Shown one piece after another: positions 43,901 through 51,604 of a stretch of DNA of 64,000 nucleotides; the first letter of the stretch is position 1, and every line of letters begins with the position of its first letter. The stretch is from Variovorax paradoxus (lineage in GTDB: Bacteria; Pseudomonadota; Gammaproteobacteria; Burkholderiales; Burkholderiaceae_C), in assembly GCF_902712855.1 (NCBI RefSeq), contig NZ_LR743507.1:5442501-5506500 (forward strand), written 5' to 3'. The notes below the pieces were generated by a model. The model was not told the origin of the DNA. It saw nothing but the letters and a program-made list of their open reading frames with translations, and ran no database searches. The translations under genes and the position numbers were made by a program.

Positions 43901-44190
43901 TGAACGCCTGGGCGCACCGCGGCGTGATGAAGCTGCACACCGCGTTCTCGCGCGCGGGCGAGCGCAAGGTCTATGTGCAGGACCTGATCCGCGAGCAGGC
44001 CGCCCACGTGTGGAAGCTGCTGGAGGCCGGCGCGGTGGTGTACGTGTGCGGCGACGGCTCGCGCATGGAACCCGACGTGCGCCGCACGCTGAGCGACCTG
44101 GCGCGCGAGCACGGGCAGGACAGTGCGGCGTGGATGGACAGGATGATCGCCGACCAACGCTACGTCCTGGACGTCTGGGCTGGAAACTAG
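40972..44190 (+). CDS. self-sufficient cytochrome P450 - reductase fusion, CYP102 (BM3) type
   Basis: 1072 aa. The P450 domain (1-~470) shows the I-helix AGHETTS (Thr274/275), K-helix ESLRMFP and haem loop FKPFGNGQRACIGRQF with ligand Cys411. A linker of Ala/Gln/Pro leads to an FMN flavodoxin domain (~495-640: LQGSNLGTAEDLA, CASYNGVAPDNAAEF, FGCGNTDWAATYQAVP). The FAD/NADPH reductase domain (~690-1072) carries RYYSISSSP, GPGTGLAPFRGFLQER, FFGCRHPEQDFIY and YVCGDGSRMEPDV. CYP102 enzymes hydroxylate fatty acids at subterminal carbons without partner proteins. Single gene; its TAG stop is the start of a structured repeat copy. Confidence 0.95.
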   Translation: MAGKNSLYPIPHPAKKPFVGNLLSIGSDSPVLDMWKIAQELGGIYWLDMPGMPVIVVSSPALVDELCEEPRFDKSTRGALRRLRAASHGLFTSDTHEETWSKPHNILLANFSQRAMQAYHPMMLDIAGQLVTKWERLNFDEEVDVVRDMTALTLDTIGLCGFGYRFNSFYREGFHPFVDAMVRTLETVQNRRGLPLEELMLKKELAQQRKDIRYMHKMVEDIIEERRASGADIATKPDLLSYMIAGVDKKSGEKLTDKMIRDECIEFLIAGHETTSGLLSFAIYFLLKNPEAMAKAQAEVDNVFGPDTSQKPTYAQVNRLQYVMQVLKESLRMFPTAPAISMRAKEDTKIGGQYTIKKNNMVIMHALALHRDKGIWGENADQFDPDNFTREAERERPVNAFKPFGNGQRACIGRQFALQEAVLTLGMILQRFNLVDHTGYKLKIKEALTIKPEGLRIKALLRDPATRPRGNMTDVAAAPVQPAQAAQRKPQAARHGTSLLVLQGSNLGTAEDLARQLAEAGEARGFSTRLASLDDYAERLPANGAVAIVCASYNGVAPDNAAEFHRWLDKADDSLNGVRFSVFGCGNTDWAATYQAVPRRIDERLEALGATRVHPRGEGDAREDMDGAFQDWSDALWPELVKAFDIKTGADTPVQSEPLYTLEELPPPQKNAIVDALGAVALRVIENRELQSGGNGEAGRSTRHVELMLPEGLDYRAGDHLSVVPRNSPRQVERAMARFGFDRTAHVRLHAGAGRKAALPVEQVIAVDRLLGDYVELQDVATRKQIATLAAYTECPFTKPKLVALSGSDEASQAAYKAEVLHKRKSLLDLLEEHRACQVPFAVFLEMLSPLSPRYYSISSSPTMTPGRCSVTVGVVNGPAKSGLGTFEGVCSNFLARAEAGDTVHGVVRETTAEGFRLPDDAGRPLIMIGPGTGLAPFRGFLQERAAQVEAGNAVGEALLFFGCRHPEQDFIYADELNAWAHRGVMKLHTAFSRAGERKVYVQDLIREQAAHVWKLLEAGAVVYVCGDGSRMEPDVRRTLSDLAREHGQDSAAWMDRMIADQRYVLDVWAGN

Positions 44191-44282
44191 GCTCGCCCCC
44201 AGGCTTGCCCACTTCGTGTGGCCTCCTTCCCCCCGCCGGGGGCAATACCTGTGGCCCGGCAAAGCCGGTTCCACGGTATTCC
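44190..44282 (+). repeat. structured intergenic repeat after the P450 gene
   Basis: Begins on the last base of the P450 TAG stop. CCCCCCGCCGGGGG, then AATACC (44244-44249)/GGTATT (44275-44280), GTGG/CCAC, CCGGC-AAA-GCCGG. The outer and middle arms both differ from the 10.7 kb copy but stay fully paired. Confidence 0.85.
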
Positions 44283-44315
44283 TGGAAAGGGTTCGGCAGC
44301 CCGCGGGGCGCTTGA

Positions 44316-45095
44316 TCAGTCCGCGCGATCGGGGTCCGGGTACACGAGCGGGCCCAGCAATCCGCGGTTGAAGGGCTTCCACTGGCCTTCGGGCTGCGCG
44401 AGGCGGTCGGCCACCGCGTAGAGCACGGCGGGGTGCGCGCCCAGGCCCAGGTGGCTGGCCAGCACCTCGATGTTTTCCGACTGCGGGCCGGTCTTCTCGA
44501 TGCTGCATTGCCAGGCCACAACGCCGTCGGTGCGGCTGAAGATGGAGGTGGTCGGCACGGGCGGGGTGGGCTGCACGAACTTCATGCGGCGCGGGTCGTG
44601 CGAGCTCTGGCCGCTCACGCCTTCGTAGACGCGCCATGCGTTGGTGGCGCGCGGGCTGCCCGAGAACGGGCTGCCGAGCGTGACGACGTTGCGGATCATG
44701 TGCGAATACGACGACGCCAGCATGCGGGCATAGACGCCGCCCAGGCTCCAGCCGATGACGCTGACCTTCTCGCCGTTCTTCTCGTACAGCGTCTTCAGCA
44801 GCTCGACCATGCCGTGCTCCACGCCTTCGCGCGGACCGAGGTTGCGGCCCAGGCCCCAGCCGTGGGCGTCGTAGCCGCGGCTGCAGAGGTAGCGGCGCAG
44901 CAGCAGCGTCGAACCGTCGCCCGCGACGAGGCCGGGCAGCACGAGCACCGGATGGCCGTCGCCGCGCGGCGTGAGCTGCAGCAGCGGCCACATGGCGATG
45001 CCGGCGCCGGTTTCCCAGAGCGCGCGGGCTTCGGCCAGCAGCAGCAGGCGCGACGGCGGCGCGATCGGTTCCTTGGCGTGGGTGGCGGTGGTCAT
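44316..45095 (-). CDS. alpha/beta hydrolase (lipase-like)
   Basis: 259 aa, no signal peptide. Oxyanion/nucleophile region VLVLPGLVAGDGSTLLLRRY and nucleophile elbow VIGWSLGGVYARMLA (Ser). Candidate acid in SRTDGVVAW and His in ASHLGLGAHPAV. AAGGAG precedes the ATG. Proteins of this kind sit beside wax synthase genes in several bacteria. A role in turning over stored wax esters or triacylglycerol is plausible. Upstream on the same strand lies a TetR gene (86 bp). Confidence 0.87.
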   Translation of the reverse strand: MTTATHAKEPIAPPSRLLLLAEARALWETGAGIAMWPLLQLTPRGDGHPVLVLPGLVAGDGSTLLLRRYLCSRGYDAHGWGLGRNLGPREGVEHGMVELLKTLYEKNGEKVSVIGWSLGGVYARMLASSYSHMIRNVVTLGSPFSGSPRATNAWRVYEGVSGQSSHDPRRMKFVQPTPPVPTTSIFSRTDGVVAWQCSIEKTGPQSENIEVLASHLGLGAHPAVLYAVADRLAQPEGQWKPFNRGLLGPLVYPDPDRAD

Positions 45096-45181
45096 GGTGG
45101 ATGGCTCCTTGTCGGTTTTTATCTTCTTCAATGCGAACCTGGGGCTCTGGAAGCCAATGCCCCGTCGGACAGCAACGTCAT

Positions 45182-45823
45182 TTATCCGAGGTATTTGGCC
45201 CTCAGGTAATCGAGGTAAGCCCTCGATTCGCTCGAAACATACGGCGAGACCAGCGTGAGCGTGTAGAAGGCCGCCAGGCCTGGGTCGGCCTGCGCCAGCG
45301 CGTCGCGGCCGGGCACGAGCCGCTCGAAGGACAGCCAGCAGGTGGTGGTGAAGACCATCTGCAGCGCCAGGATGCGCGCCTGTTCGGCGCTGGTCTCGAT
45401 CACGCCGGATGCCACCAGGCCTTCGCACAGCGCCTGCGCGGCAAGCAGGTTCTGCGCGGTCAGCGCCTGCGCGCGCTGGCCCAGCGCCGGGTACTCGCTG
45501 GCCAGAAAGGCCATGTCTCGGTAGATGAAGCGGTACGCGTCGATGGCCTCGAAGCGCAGGTGCAGCGCGAGCCACAGGTCGTCGATGGCGGCAATGGAGG
45601 CGGACGAGCCGTTCAGCGCCTCGAGCCGCTGCTCGAAACGCCGGAACAGCCATTCGACGATCAACTGCTTGGCCTTGAAGTGGTAGTGCAGGTTGCCGGG
45701 GCTGATGCCGAGTTCGGCCGCGATCTTGTGCGTCGACACGGCGGCCAGCCCCTGCGCATTGAACAGCCCCAGGCTGGCCTGCAGGATGCGGTCGCGTGTG
45801 GAGGTGGAGCTGGAACTGGCCAC
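45182..45823 (-). CDS. TetR family regulator of the lipid-storage group
   Basis: 213 aa from a GTG at 45823. Helix-turn-helix: RILQASLGLFNAQGLAAVST, KIAAELGISPGNLHYHFKAK. The C-terminal domain contains FIYRDMAFLASEYPALGQRA, seen in TetR proteins next to lipid and PHA genes. The gene lies between the alpha/beta hydrolase and the phasin-like gene on one strand (27 bp after the latter), so it likely regulates them. No clear operator was found directly upstream. Confidence 0.87.
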   Translation of the reverse strand: MASSSSTSTRDRILQASLGLFNAQGLAAVSTHKIAAELGISPGNLHYHFKAKQLIVEWLFRRFEQRLEALNGSSASIAAIDDLWLALHLRFEAIDAYRFIYRDMAFLASEYPALGQRAQALTAQNLLAAQALCEGLVASGVIETSAEQARILALQMVFTTTCWLSFERLVPGRDALAQADPGLAAFYTLTLVSPYVSSESRAYLDYLRAKYLG

Positions 45824-45850
45824 GAACGGCTTGCCGGGTCGCTCGGGGTG

Positions 45851-46303
45851 TCAGCGTCTGGCCCGCGCGCGCGGGGCCGCCCTGGCCGGGCCTTCGAGTT
45901 GCGCCACGCGCTCCCGCAGCCGGGCCACCTCGTCGCGCAGGGCCTGCACCTCGTCGGCGCCAGGAATGCCCAGGCGCTGCAGCGCGGTGGCGACGCGCTG
46001 GTCGAACACGTCCTCGAACTTGCGGATGCCGAAGCCGTCGAGGCCGGGCACCTTGCCCTGCCCGATGCCGAGCAGGCCTTCGATCACGTTGGCCTGGCGC
46101 TTGGCGACGTCGTTGCGCACGGTGTCGAGCGCCTTCAGGCCGGCGCGCAGCAGGCCTTCGGCCTTGCCGGGCTCCGTGGGCGCCTTCGCTGCGGGCGCCG
46201 CCTTGCGGGGCGCGGCCTTCTTCGCCGAAGGTGCCTTGCCTGCAGGCCTTGCAGGCGCCGCCCTCTTCTTCGACTTTGCAGTTTCGTCAGGACGGGTCGC
46301 CAT
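45851..46303 (-). CDS. PhaF/PhaI-like granule-associated protein with N-terminal Lys/Ala tail
   Basis: 150 aa. Residues 1-50 are a Lys/Ala/Pro histone-H1-like segment (KKAAPRKAAPAAKAP). Residues ~50-140 form phasin-type helices ending FDQRVATALQRLGIPGADEV and a coiled coil (LRDEVARLRERVAQLE), the signature of the poly-granule-associated (PhaF/PhaI) family. In PhaF the basic segment is C-terminal and binds DNA; here it is at the N-terminus. GGAG precedes the ATG. Probably coats polymer or lipid granules. Between a TetR gene and a second phasin-like gene. Confidence 0.8.
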   Translation of the reverse strand: MATRPDETAKSKKRAAPARPAGKAPSAKKAAPRKAAPAAKAPTEPGKAEGLLRAGLKALDTVRNDVAKRQANVIEGLLGIGQGKVPGLDGFGIRKFEDVFDQRVATALQRLGIPGADEVQALRDEVARLRERVAQLEGPARAAPRARARR

Positions 46304-46330
46304 GCAGTGCTCCAGGTGCCGGAAGGAATG

Positions 46331-46352
46331 AAAAGGGCGCCGCGAGGCGCCC
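46331..46352 (-). terminator. rho-independent terminator after the phasin-like gene
   Basis: On the minus strand GGGCGCC-TCGC-GGCGCCC followed by TTTT, 7 bp past the stop codon at 46359. It should reduce read-through into the PhaF-like gene. Confidence 0.75.
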
Positions 46353-46358
46353 GGGAGG

Positions 46359-46913
46359 TCAGGCCGCCTTGCGGGCGGCAGCGCGGCGAACCGGCTTCTT
46401 GGCCACGGCGGCCTTGGCCTTCACCGTGCGAACCGGCTTGGCTTCGTCCGCGCCGCTGACGCGGGCTTCGATCTTCCGCGTGCCGGCGACGATCTGGTCG
46501 GCGATCTGCACCGACACGGTGGCGATCGGCTGGTTCAGCGCGCCCAGGGCGTTGATGACCTTGGTGGCAACCGGCGACTCGACGCGGGCCACTCGGCCGG
46601 CAACGGTCTCGATGCCGCTGGCGGTGCCGGCGGCGACACGGTCCATCACCGAGACGATGCGGCCGGTGTCGATCTCCACGCGGTTGGCCAGGAAGCCGTT
46701 GATCTTTTCCTGCGCGCCGATCAGGTTGGCCTTCACCTGTTCGCTCACCAGCGGAATCTGGCGGCTGCCGAGGAATTCGCTGTAGCGCGAAGCGGCGCCG
46801 CCGAGCAGGCGATGCACGCCGGTGCGGTAGGCGCCGACCAGGGTCTTGCCGGCGTCGTTGTACTGGCCGACGACGTGGATGGCTGCCGAAGCGATGGTGG
46901 TTTGCGTGGTCAT
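46359..46913 (-). CDS. phasin-like helical protein with basic C-terminal tail
   Basis: 184 aa, no signal. Mostly amphipathic helices (IHVVGQYNDAGKTLVGAY, EFLGSRQIPLVSEQVKANL, VATKVINALGALNQPIATV) like phasins, followed by a Lys/Arg/Ala tail (KAAVAKKPVRRAAARKAA) resembling H1/PhaF tails. No family is certain. GGAAA SD. Its position next to a PhaF-like gene and the wax synthase gene suggests a lipid-body surface protein that also contacts DNA (inference). It has its own terminator and an upstream region with repeats. Confidence 0.7.
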   Translation of the reverse strand: MTTQTTIASAAIHVVGQYNDAGKTLVGAYRTGVHRLLGGAASRYSEFLGSRQIPLVSEQVKANLIGAQEKINGFLANRVEIDTGRIVSVMDRVAAGTASGIETVAGRVARVESPVATKVINALGALNQPIATVSVQIADQIVAGTRKIEARVSGADEAKPVRTVKAKAAVAKKPVRRAAARKAA

Positions 46914-47001
46914 GGTGATTTCCTTGAAGTTGATGGGCTCGCGAAGGAAACAAACAAAGAACGGGTGTCTGCCGATCGCGATGAGCCTATCTTCTTCCCC
47001 A

Positions 47002-47040
47002 AGGCCTAGGCCTGGAAAACTAGAACAGCCGGAAAACTAG
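47002..47040 (-). promoter_or_regulatory. palindrome and direct repeats before the phasin-like gene
   Basis: AGGCCTAGGCCT (47002-47013) is a perfect 12-bp palindrome. GGAAAACTAG occurs at 47014-47023 and again at 47031-47040, 17 bp apart. Together they lie ~90-127 bp upstream of the start in a 170-bp spacer and look like a regulatory array. Confidence 0.4.
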
Positions 47041-47083
47041 TCCAACTGCCCCAATTTTCTTCAGCCCGGGCAACCTGCACCGA

Positions 47084-48787
47084 TCAGGCGGCAGCGGCGC
47101 GTGGCGCGCGGGCGCGTTTGGCGGGCGCGGCCTTGGCGGGCGCCTTCCTGGCAGCGGCCTTGGCCGGGGCTTTCTTCGCTGCGGCCTTCACCGGCGCCTT
47201 CGCTGGAGCCCTTGCCGGCGCCCTTGACGGCGCTTTTTCCGGCGCTGCCTTGCGTGCGGCGGGCTTCTTCTTCGCAGCCACGGCCACCGCCTCGGCGGGC
47301 GCCTCGTCGTCGGCAGGCTCGTGCACCGTCTTCGGCGGCACCGGCGCGGGCGCCGCACCGGCGGCGGCCGGGTGCTTCTGCGTCAGGTCCATCAGCAGCT
47401 TGTGTTCGGCCAGCATGTAGTCGCCGATCTCGGTGATGTCGGGCACCGCACGGCGGCAGGCGATCAGGCCGTAGTCCATGCGGCCGTTGTAGCTCTGCAC
47501 CGTCACATTGAGCGCGGTGCCGTGGCTGGCGATCGACACCGGGTAGTAGCAGGTGACCAGTGCACCCGCGAAGTACATCGGGAAAGGCGCGCCCGCCACG
47601 TTCGAGATGGCCACGTTGGCCGCCGGCGGCAGGAGATTGACGAGGCCCGAGCGTCCCACCATCGACGCGATGCCCGACACCAGCCACGGCGCGGCGAAGG
47701 TGGGGAAGTCGTCGAGGATCACCGCCTTGAAGCGCTTCATGGTCGACTTCGACGAGTTCGACGACGCGTTGATCGCCTTCAGCCGCTGCACCGGGTCGGT
47801 GATGTCGGTGGCCAGGCTGACCAGGATCATGCTGGCCTGGTTGTTGGCCGTCTGGTCGCCGGCCTCGCGCAGGCTCACCGGCACGCCGGCCACCAGCGGC
47901 TTGGCCGGCAGCTCGTTGTTGTCCGCCAGGTAGTGACGCAGGGCGCCTGCCACCGTGGCCATGACCACGTCGTTCAGCGTCACGCCGAAGTGCTTGGCGA
48001 TGTACTTGGTCTCGGCCAGCGAGATGGTGCGGCCCGCGAAGGTGCGCTGGTTGGTGATGGACACGTTCAGCGAAGTGCGCGGCGCGAAGAGGTTGAACTT
48101 CTTCGGGGCGGCGGCCGTGTCCTTCTCGGCCGCCTTCTCGTCGGGGCTGGCGATGCCGCTGATGGCGCGTGCGATGGCGGGCGCCATCTTGAAGAGCTTC
48201 ACGTACTGCTGCGCGGTGTTGCGCAGCGCCGCCGTGGCGAGCTCGGCCATGCCCAGCTGGTAGCCGCTGCTGCGCGGGCGCGAGCGCGGCGGCTTCACCA
48301 CGCGGCCGGTGGCCTCGAGGTCGAAGATGGCCTTGCCCACTTCCACGCCGGCCTGCCCGTCGATGCCCGCGTGGTGCACCTTGGTGTAGAGCGCCACCTG
48401 CCCGCTCTTGAGGCCGTCGATGATGTAGAACTCCCACATCGGCCGGCTGCGGTCGATCAGCGACGAATGCAGCCGCGCCACGTACTGCTGCAACTGCCGG
48501 TTGGTTCCGGGCCTGGGCAGCGTGATGTGGCGCACGTGGTAGTCGAGGTCGATGTCGTCGTCGTCCACCCACACCGGGTTGGTCATGTCGAAGGGCATCA
48601 GCGCGAGCTTGCGCGTGAACACGTCGGCCAGGTGGATGCGGCTGGCCATGAAGTTCTTGGCGTCTTCGTAGAAGTCGCCCTTGTAGCCCTTGGGCAGGTC
48701 GAGCACGTTCAGGGAGCCCACGTGCATCGGCATTTCCGGCGTTTCCAGGTGCAGGAAAGTGGCATCAAGACCGCTCAGGTGTTTCAT
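47084..48787 (-). CDS. wax ester synthase / diacylglycerol acyltransferase (WS/DGAT) with H1-like tail
   Basis: 567 aa. Opens MKHLSGLDATFLHLETPEMP, standard for WS/DGAT. Active site KVHHAGIDGQAG gives HHxxxDG with His138-His139 and Asp143. The second conserved block is PLVAGVPVSLR, NNQASMILVSLATD. PPAANVAISNVAGAPFPMY is the C-terminal domain motif. Makes wax esters or triacylglycerol from acyl-CoA at the membrane/lipid body. The last ~95 residues are a Pro/Ala/Lys tail (PAKAPVKAAAKKAPAKAAAR), H1/PhaF-like and unusual for this family. AAGGAG precedes the ATG. It diverges from the S9 peptidase gene. Confidence 0.93.
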   Translation of the reverse strand: MKHLSGLDATFLHLETPEMPMHVGSLNVLDLPKGYKGDFYEDAKNFMASRIHLADVFTRKLALMPFDMTNPVWVDDDDIDLDYHVRHITLPRPGTNRQLQQYVARLHSSLIDRSRPMWEFYIIDGLKSGQVALYTKVHHAGIDGQAGVEVGKAIFDLEATGRVVKPPRSRPRSSGYQLGMAELATAALRNTAQQYVKLFKMAPAIARAISGIASPDEKAAEKDTAAAPKKFNLFAPRTSLNVSITNQRTFAGRTISLAETKYIAKHFGVTLNDVVMATVAGALRHYLADNNELPAKPLVAGVPVSLREAGDQTANNQASMILVSLATDITDPVQRLKAINASSNSSKSTMKRFKAVILDDFPTFAAPWLVSGIASMVGRSGLVNLLPPAANVAISNVAGAPFPMYFAGALVTCYYPVSIASHGTALNVTVQSYNGRMDYGLIACRRAVPDITEIGDYMLAEHKLLMDLTQKHPAAAGAAPAPVPPKTVHEPADDEAPAEAVAVAAKKKPAARKAAPEKAPSRAPARAPAKAPVKAAAKKAPAKAAARKAPAKAAPAKRARAPRAAAA

Positions 48788-48996
48788 GTGTTGTCTCCTT
48801 GGTGGGGCATGCGCCGTCCGGCAGGATAGCGCGGGCATTGCGTTCGTGGGCCTCGCGTTCTTCAGTGTTTCCACCGGGGGGAAAGCACCGGCGGGACAGG
48901 GGTTTGCCCCAAGTAATGAAAAAGTGAGGCGCCCCGCAAGGCCCGCGGCAACGGCCCGCGGTGCCGCGTGAAAGGTCCTCTGTCGCACGGGCTCCG

Positions 48997-49008
48997 TACA
49001 CTGGCGCC
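48997..49008 (+). promoter_or_regulatory. -10 element of the S9 peptidase gene, likely leaderless
   Basis: TACACT (48997-49002) ends 6 nt before the ATG at 49009. There is no SD and no consensus -35. Confidence 0.4.
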
Positions 49009-51072
49009 ATGACATCCAGCCTCACCCCGCAGCCCCCGTCGCAACCGCAGGACGACCATCTCTGGCTCGAAGACATCGACGGCGAGAAGCAGCTTGCCTG
49101 GGCGCGCGAGCAGAACGCGCTCACCGTGCAGGCCCATGCGAAGTCGCCCGCGTTCGAGGCGCTCCAGCAGGGCATCCTCGAGGTGCTCGACTCCGAAGAG
49201 CGCATTCCGATGGTTCACAAGATCGGCCCGCGCTTCTACAACTTCTGGCGCGACAAGGCCCACCCCAAGGGCCTGTGGCGCCGCACCACGCTGGCCGAAT
49301 ACCGCAAGCCGCAACCCGCGTGGGAGACCGTGCTCGACCTCGATGCGCTGGCCGCACAAGATCAGGAAAACTGGGTCTGGCACGGCGCCGACTGCCTCGA
49401 CCCCGACTACAGGCGCTGCCTGATCTCACTGTCGCGCGGCGGCGCCGACGCCGACGTGGTGCGCGAGTTCGACCTGGAGGCCAAGGCCTTCGTCGAAGGC
49501 GGCTTCACGCTGCCCGAAGCCAAGAACCACGTGGGCTGGAAGGACATCGACCACCTCTACGTGGCCACCGACTTCGGCCCCGGCTCGATGACCAGCTCGA
49601 GCTACCCGCGCATCGTGAAGGAGTGGCGTCGCGGCACGCCGCTGGAGAGCGCCGCCACGGTGTACGAAGGCCTGCACGACGACATGTCCGTGGGCGCCTG
49701 GCGCGACAACACGCCCGGCTTCGAGCGCGACTACGTCTCGCGGCAGATGGACTTCTACGACAGCGAGACCTGGCTGCGCGCCGCCGACGGCACGCTCGCG
49801 AAGATCGACGTGCCCGACGATGCGCTGGCCGAGATCACGCGCGAGTGGATGCTGGTCGAGCCGCGCACCGACTGGACCGTGGGCGGCACTACCTACCGGT
49901 CGGGGTCGCTGCTGGCCGCCAGGTTCGACGACTACATGGCGGGCCGGCGCGAGCTCACCGTGCTGTTCGAGCCCGACGACACCACAGCGCTCGACAGCCA
50001 CTCCTGGACACGCCACCACCTGATCGTCAACGTGATGCACGACGTGGTGAACCGGCTCGAGGTGCTCACGCCGCCGGCCGACGGCAAGGGGCCGTGGAAG
50101 CGCGAGAGCCTCGGCGGCGCACCGGCGCTCTCGACCATCGCGGCGGGCGGCATCGACGAGGACGAGAACGACGACTACTTCCTGACCGTGAGCGGCTTCC
50201 TGCAGCCGACCACGCTCTACATCGGCACCATCGGCCCGGGCGAGCCGCAGGTGCTGAAGGACAGCCCCGCCTTCTTCGATGCCTCGCGCTACCGCGTGAG
50301 CCAGCACTTCGCGACCTCGAAGGACGGCACGCGCGTGCCCTACTTCGAGATCGCCGCCCGGGACCTGCAGGCCAACGGCCGGAACCCCACGCTGCAGTAC
50401 GCCTACGGCGGCTTCGAGATCTCGCTGCAGCCCAGCTACAGCGGCAGCATCGGCCGCGCCTGGCTCGAGCAGGGTGGCGTGTACGTCGTCGCCAACATCC
50501 GTGGCGGTGGCGAGTACGGCCCGCGCTGGCACCAGGCGGCGCTGCAGGAGAACCGGCTGCGCACCTGCGAGGACTTCGCGGCTGTGTCCGAGGACCTCAT
50601 CGCGCGCAACATCACCTCGCCCGCGCACCTGGGCGCCATGGGCGGCAGCAACGGCGGCCTGTTGATGGGCAACATGCTCACGCTGTACCCGCAGCTGTAC
50701 GGTGCCATCGTGAGCGAAGTGGCGCTGCTCGACATGCGGCGCTACACACAGCTGTCGGCCGGCGCCTCGTGGATCGCGGAGTACGGCGACCCGGAGCAGC
50801 CCGAGGAGTGGGAGTTCATCAGGACCTTCTCGCCCTACGAGAACGCGAAGCCGGGCCAGGCCTACCCGCCCGCCCTCTTCACCACGTCCACCCGCGACGA
50901 CCGCGTGGGCCCGGTGCATGCGCGCAAGATGCACGCGAAGATGGCGGCACTGGGCTACGACAGCCGCTTCTACGAGAACATGGAAGGCGGCCACAGCGCG
51001 GCCACGGACAACAAGGAGTCGGCCTTCATGGATGCGCTGGGCTACGCGTACCTGTGGCAGCACATCCGCTAG
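49009..51072 (+). CDS. prolyl oligopeptidase family serine peptidase (S9)
   Basis: 687 aa, no signal peptide, cytosolic. The N-terminal beta-propeller (~20-430) opens DDHLWLEDIDGEKQLAWAR. The C-terminal alpha/beta hydrolase domain has IRGGGEYGPRWHQAAL, nucleophile GAMGGSNGGLLMGN (Ser547), acid in TTSTRDDRVGP and His in EGGHSAATD. It matches the oligopeptidase/prolyl-endopeptidase branch annotated in many Burkholderiales. It cleaves short peptides, probably after Pro or with broad specificity. The start at 49009 fits the family and the TACACT hexamer 6 nt upstream. Confidence 0.92.
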   Translation: MTSSLTPQPPSQPQDDHLWLEDIDGEKQLAWAREQNALTVQAHAKSPAFEALQQGILEVLDSEERIPMVHKIGPRFYNFWRDKAHPKGLWRRTTLAEYRKPQPAWETVLDLDALAAQDQENWVWHGADCLDPDYRRCLISLSRGGADADVVREFDLEAKAFVEGGFTLPEAKNHVGWKDIDHLYVATDFGPGSMTSSSYPRIVKEWRRGTPLESAATVYEGLHDDMSVGAWRDNTPGFERDYVSRQMDFYDSETWLRAADGTLAKIDVPDDALAEITREWMLVEPRTDWTVGGTTYRSGSLLAARFDDYMAGRRELTVLFEPDDTTALDSHSWTRHHLIVNVMHDVVNRLEVLTPPADGKGPWKRESLGGAPALSTIAAGGIDEDENDDYFLTVSGFLQPTTLYIGTIGPGEPQVLKDSPAFFDASRYRVSQHFATSKDGTRVPYFEIAARDLQANGRNPTLQYAYGGFEISLQPSYSGSIGRAWLEQGGVYVVANIRGGGEYGPRWHQAALQENRLRTCEDFAAVSEDLIARNITSPAHLGAMGGSNGGLLMGNMLTLYPQLYGAIVSEVALLDMRRYTQLSAGASWIAEYGDPEQPEEWEFIRTFSPYENAKPGQAYPPALFTTSTRDDRVGPVHARKMHAKMAALGYDSRFYENMEGGHSAATDNKESAFMDALGYAYLWQHIR

Positions 51073-51084
51073 CCGCGCAGGCGC

Positions 51085-51435
51085 TCACCCGGGGCTGAGC
51101 CGGCGCTCGCCGCTTTCCTTTCGCTGCTCACGCCACGGGCGCTCGCGCGGTTCGGCGCGACGCGCGGGCCGGCCTTGCGGCAGGGAGCCGGCGGCCCGGC
51201 GGCCGGACTCGCGGTAGCGCAGCCGCTGCTCTTCCTCACGCTCTCGCTTGCGCAGCAGTTCCTCCTGAACTGTCGCGTGGTCCAGGCGGCCGCGTGCGTC
51301 GCGGCGAGGCCCGTCGCCGGCCGGCGGCGGCGTCTCGAAGCCGGCGACGGCCATGGCCACGGCGGCGGATGCGAAGAGCAACAAGGCGCCGAGAACGATC
51401 ATTTCAACGGCAAGGGTGATCTGGAAGGTGCGCAT
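51085..51435 (-). CDS. small membrane protein with charged C-terminal tail
   Basis: About 116 aa from ATG 51435 (an ATG at 51492 would add 19 polar residues). One membrane helix (VEMIVLGALLLFASAAVAMAV) then a highly charged, probably coiled-coil stretch (HATVQEELLRKREREEEQRL) and an Arg-rich end. No family recognised. Neither start has an SD. It is convergent with the S9 gene (12-bp gap) and divergent from the arginase gene. Confidence 0.55.
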   Translation of the reverse strand: MRTFQITLAVEMIVLGALLLFASAAVAMAVAGFETPPPAGDGPRRDARGRLDHATVQEELLRKREREEEQRLRYRESGRRAAGSLPQGRPARRAEPRERPWREQRKESGERRLSPG

Positions 51436-51604
51436 GGTCTGTGGCTGGCGGCGCCTGTCGCGCAGCCGGGGCGCATCTTGTGCCGACTGCATGGCGTGAA
51501 CATTGCGCCTCGCGCCGTCGCCGGGGCGCGGCGGATCATCTGCACGTCACGGCTTCCTCGTCACAATGGGTCATCCAGCGCCCCGCAAGAAGGAGAACCC
51601 CGCC

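Noticed and set aside
48870..48960. G/C-rich stretch resembling a reversed copy of the structured repeat
   Set aside because: It shares only short C/G runs. The nested arms and CCGGC core are not present in order.
48961..49008. N-terminal extension of the S9 peptidase from the ATG-less upstream frame
   Set aside because: The extension contains the -10 hexamer and lacks family similarity.
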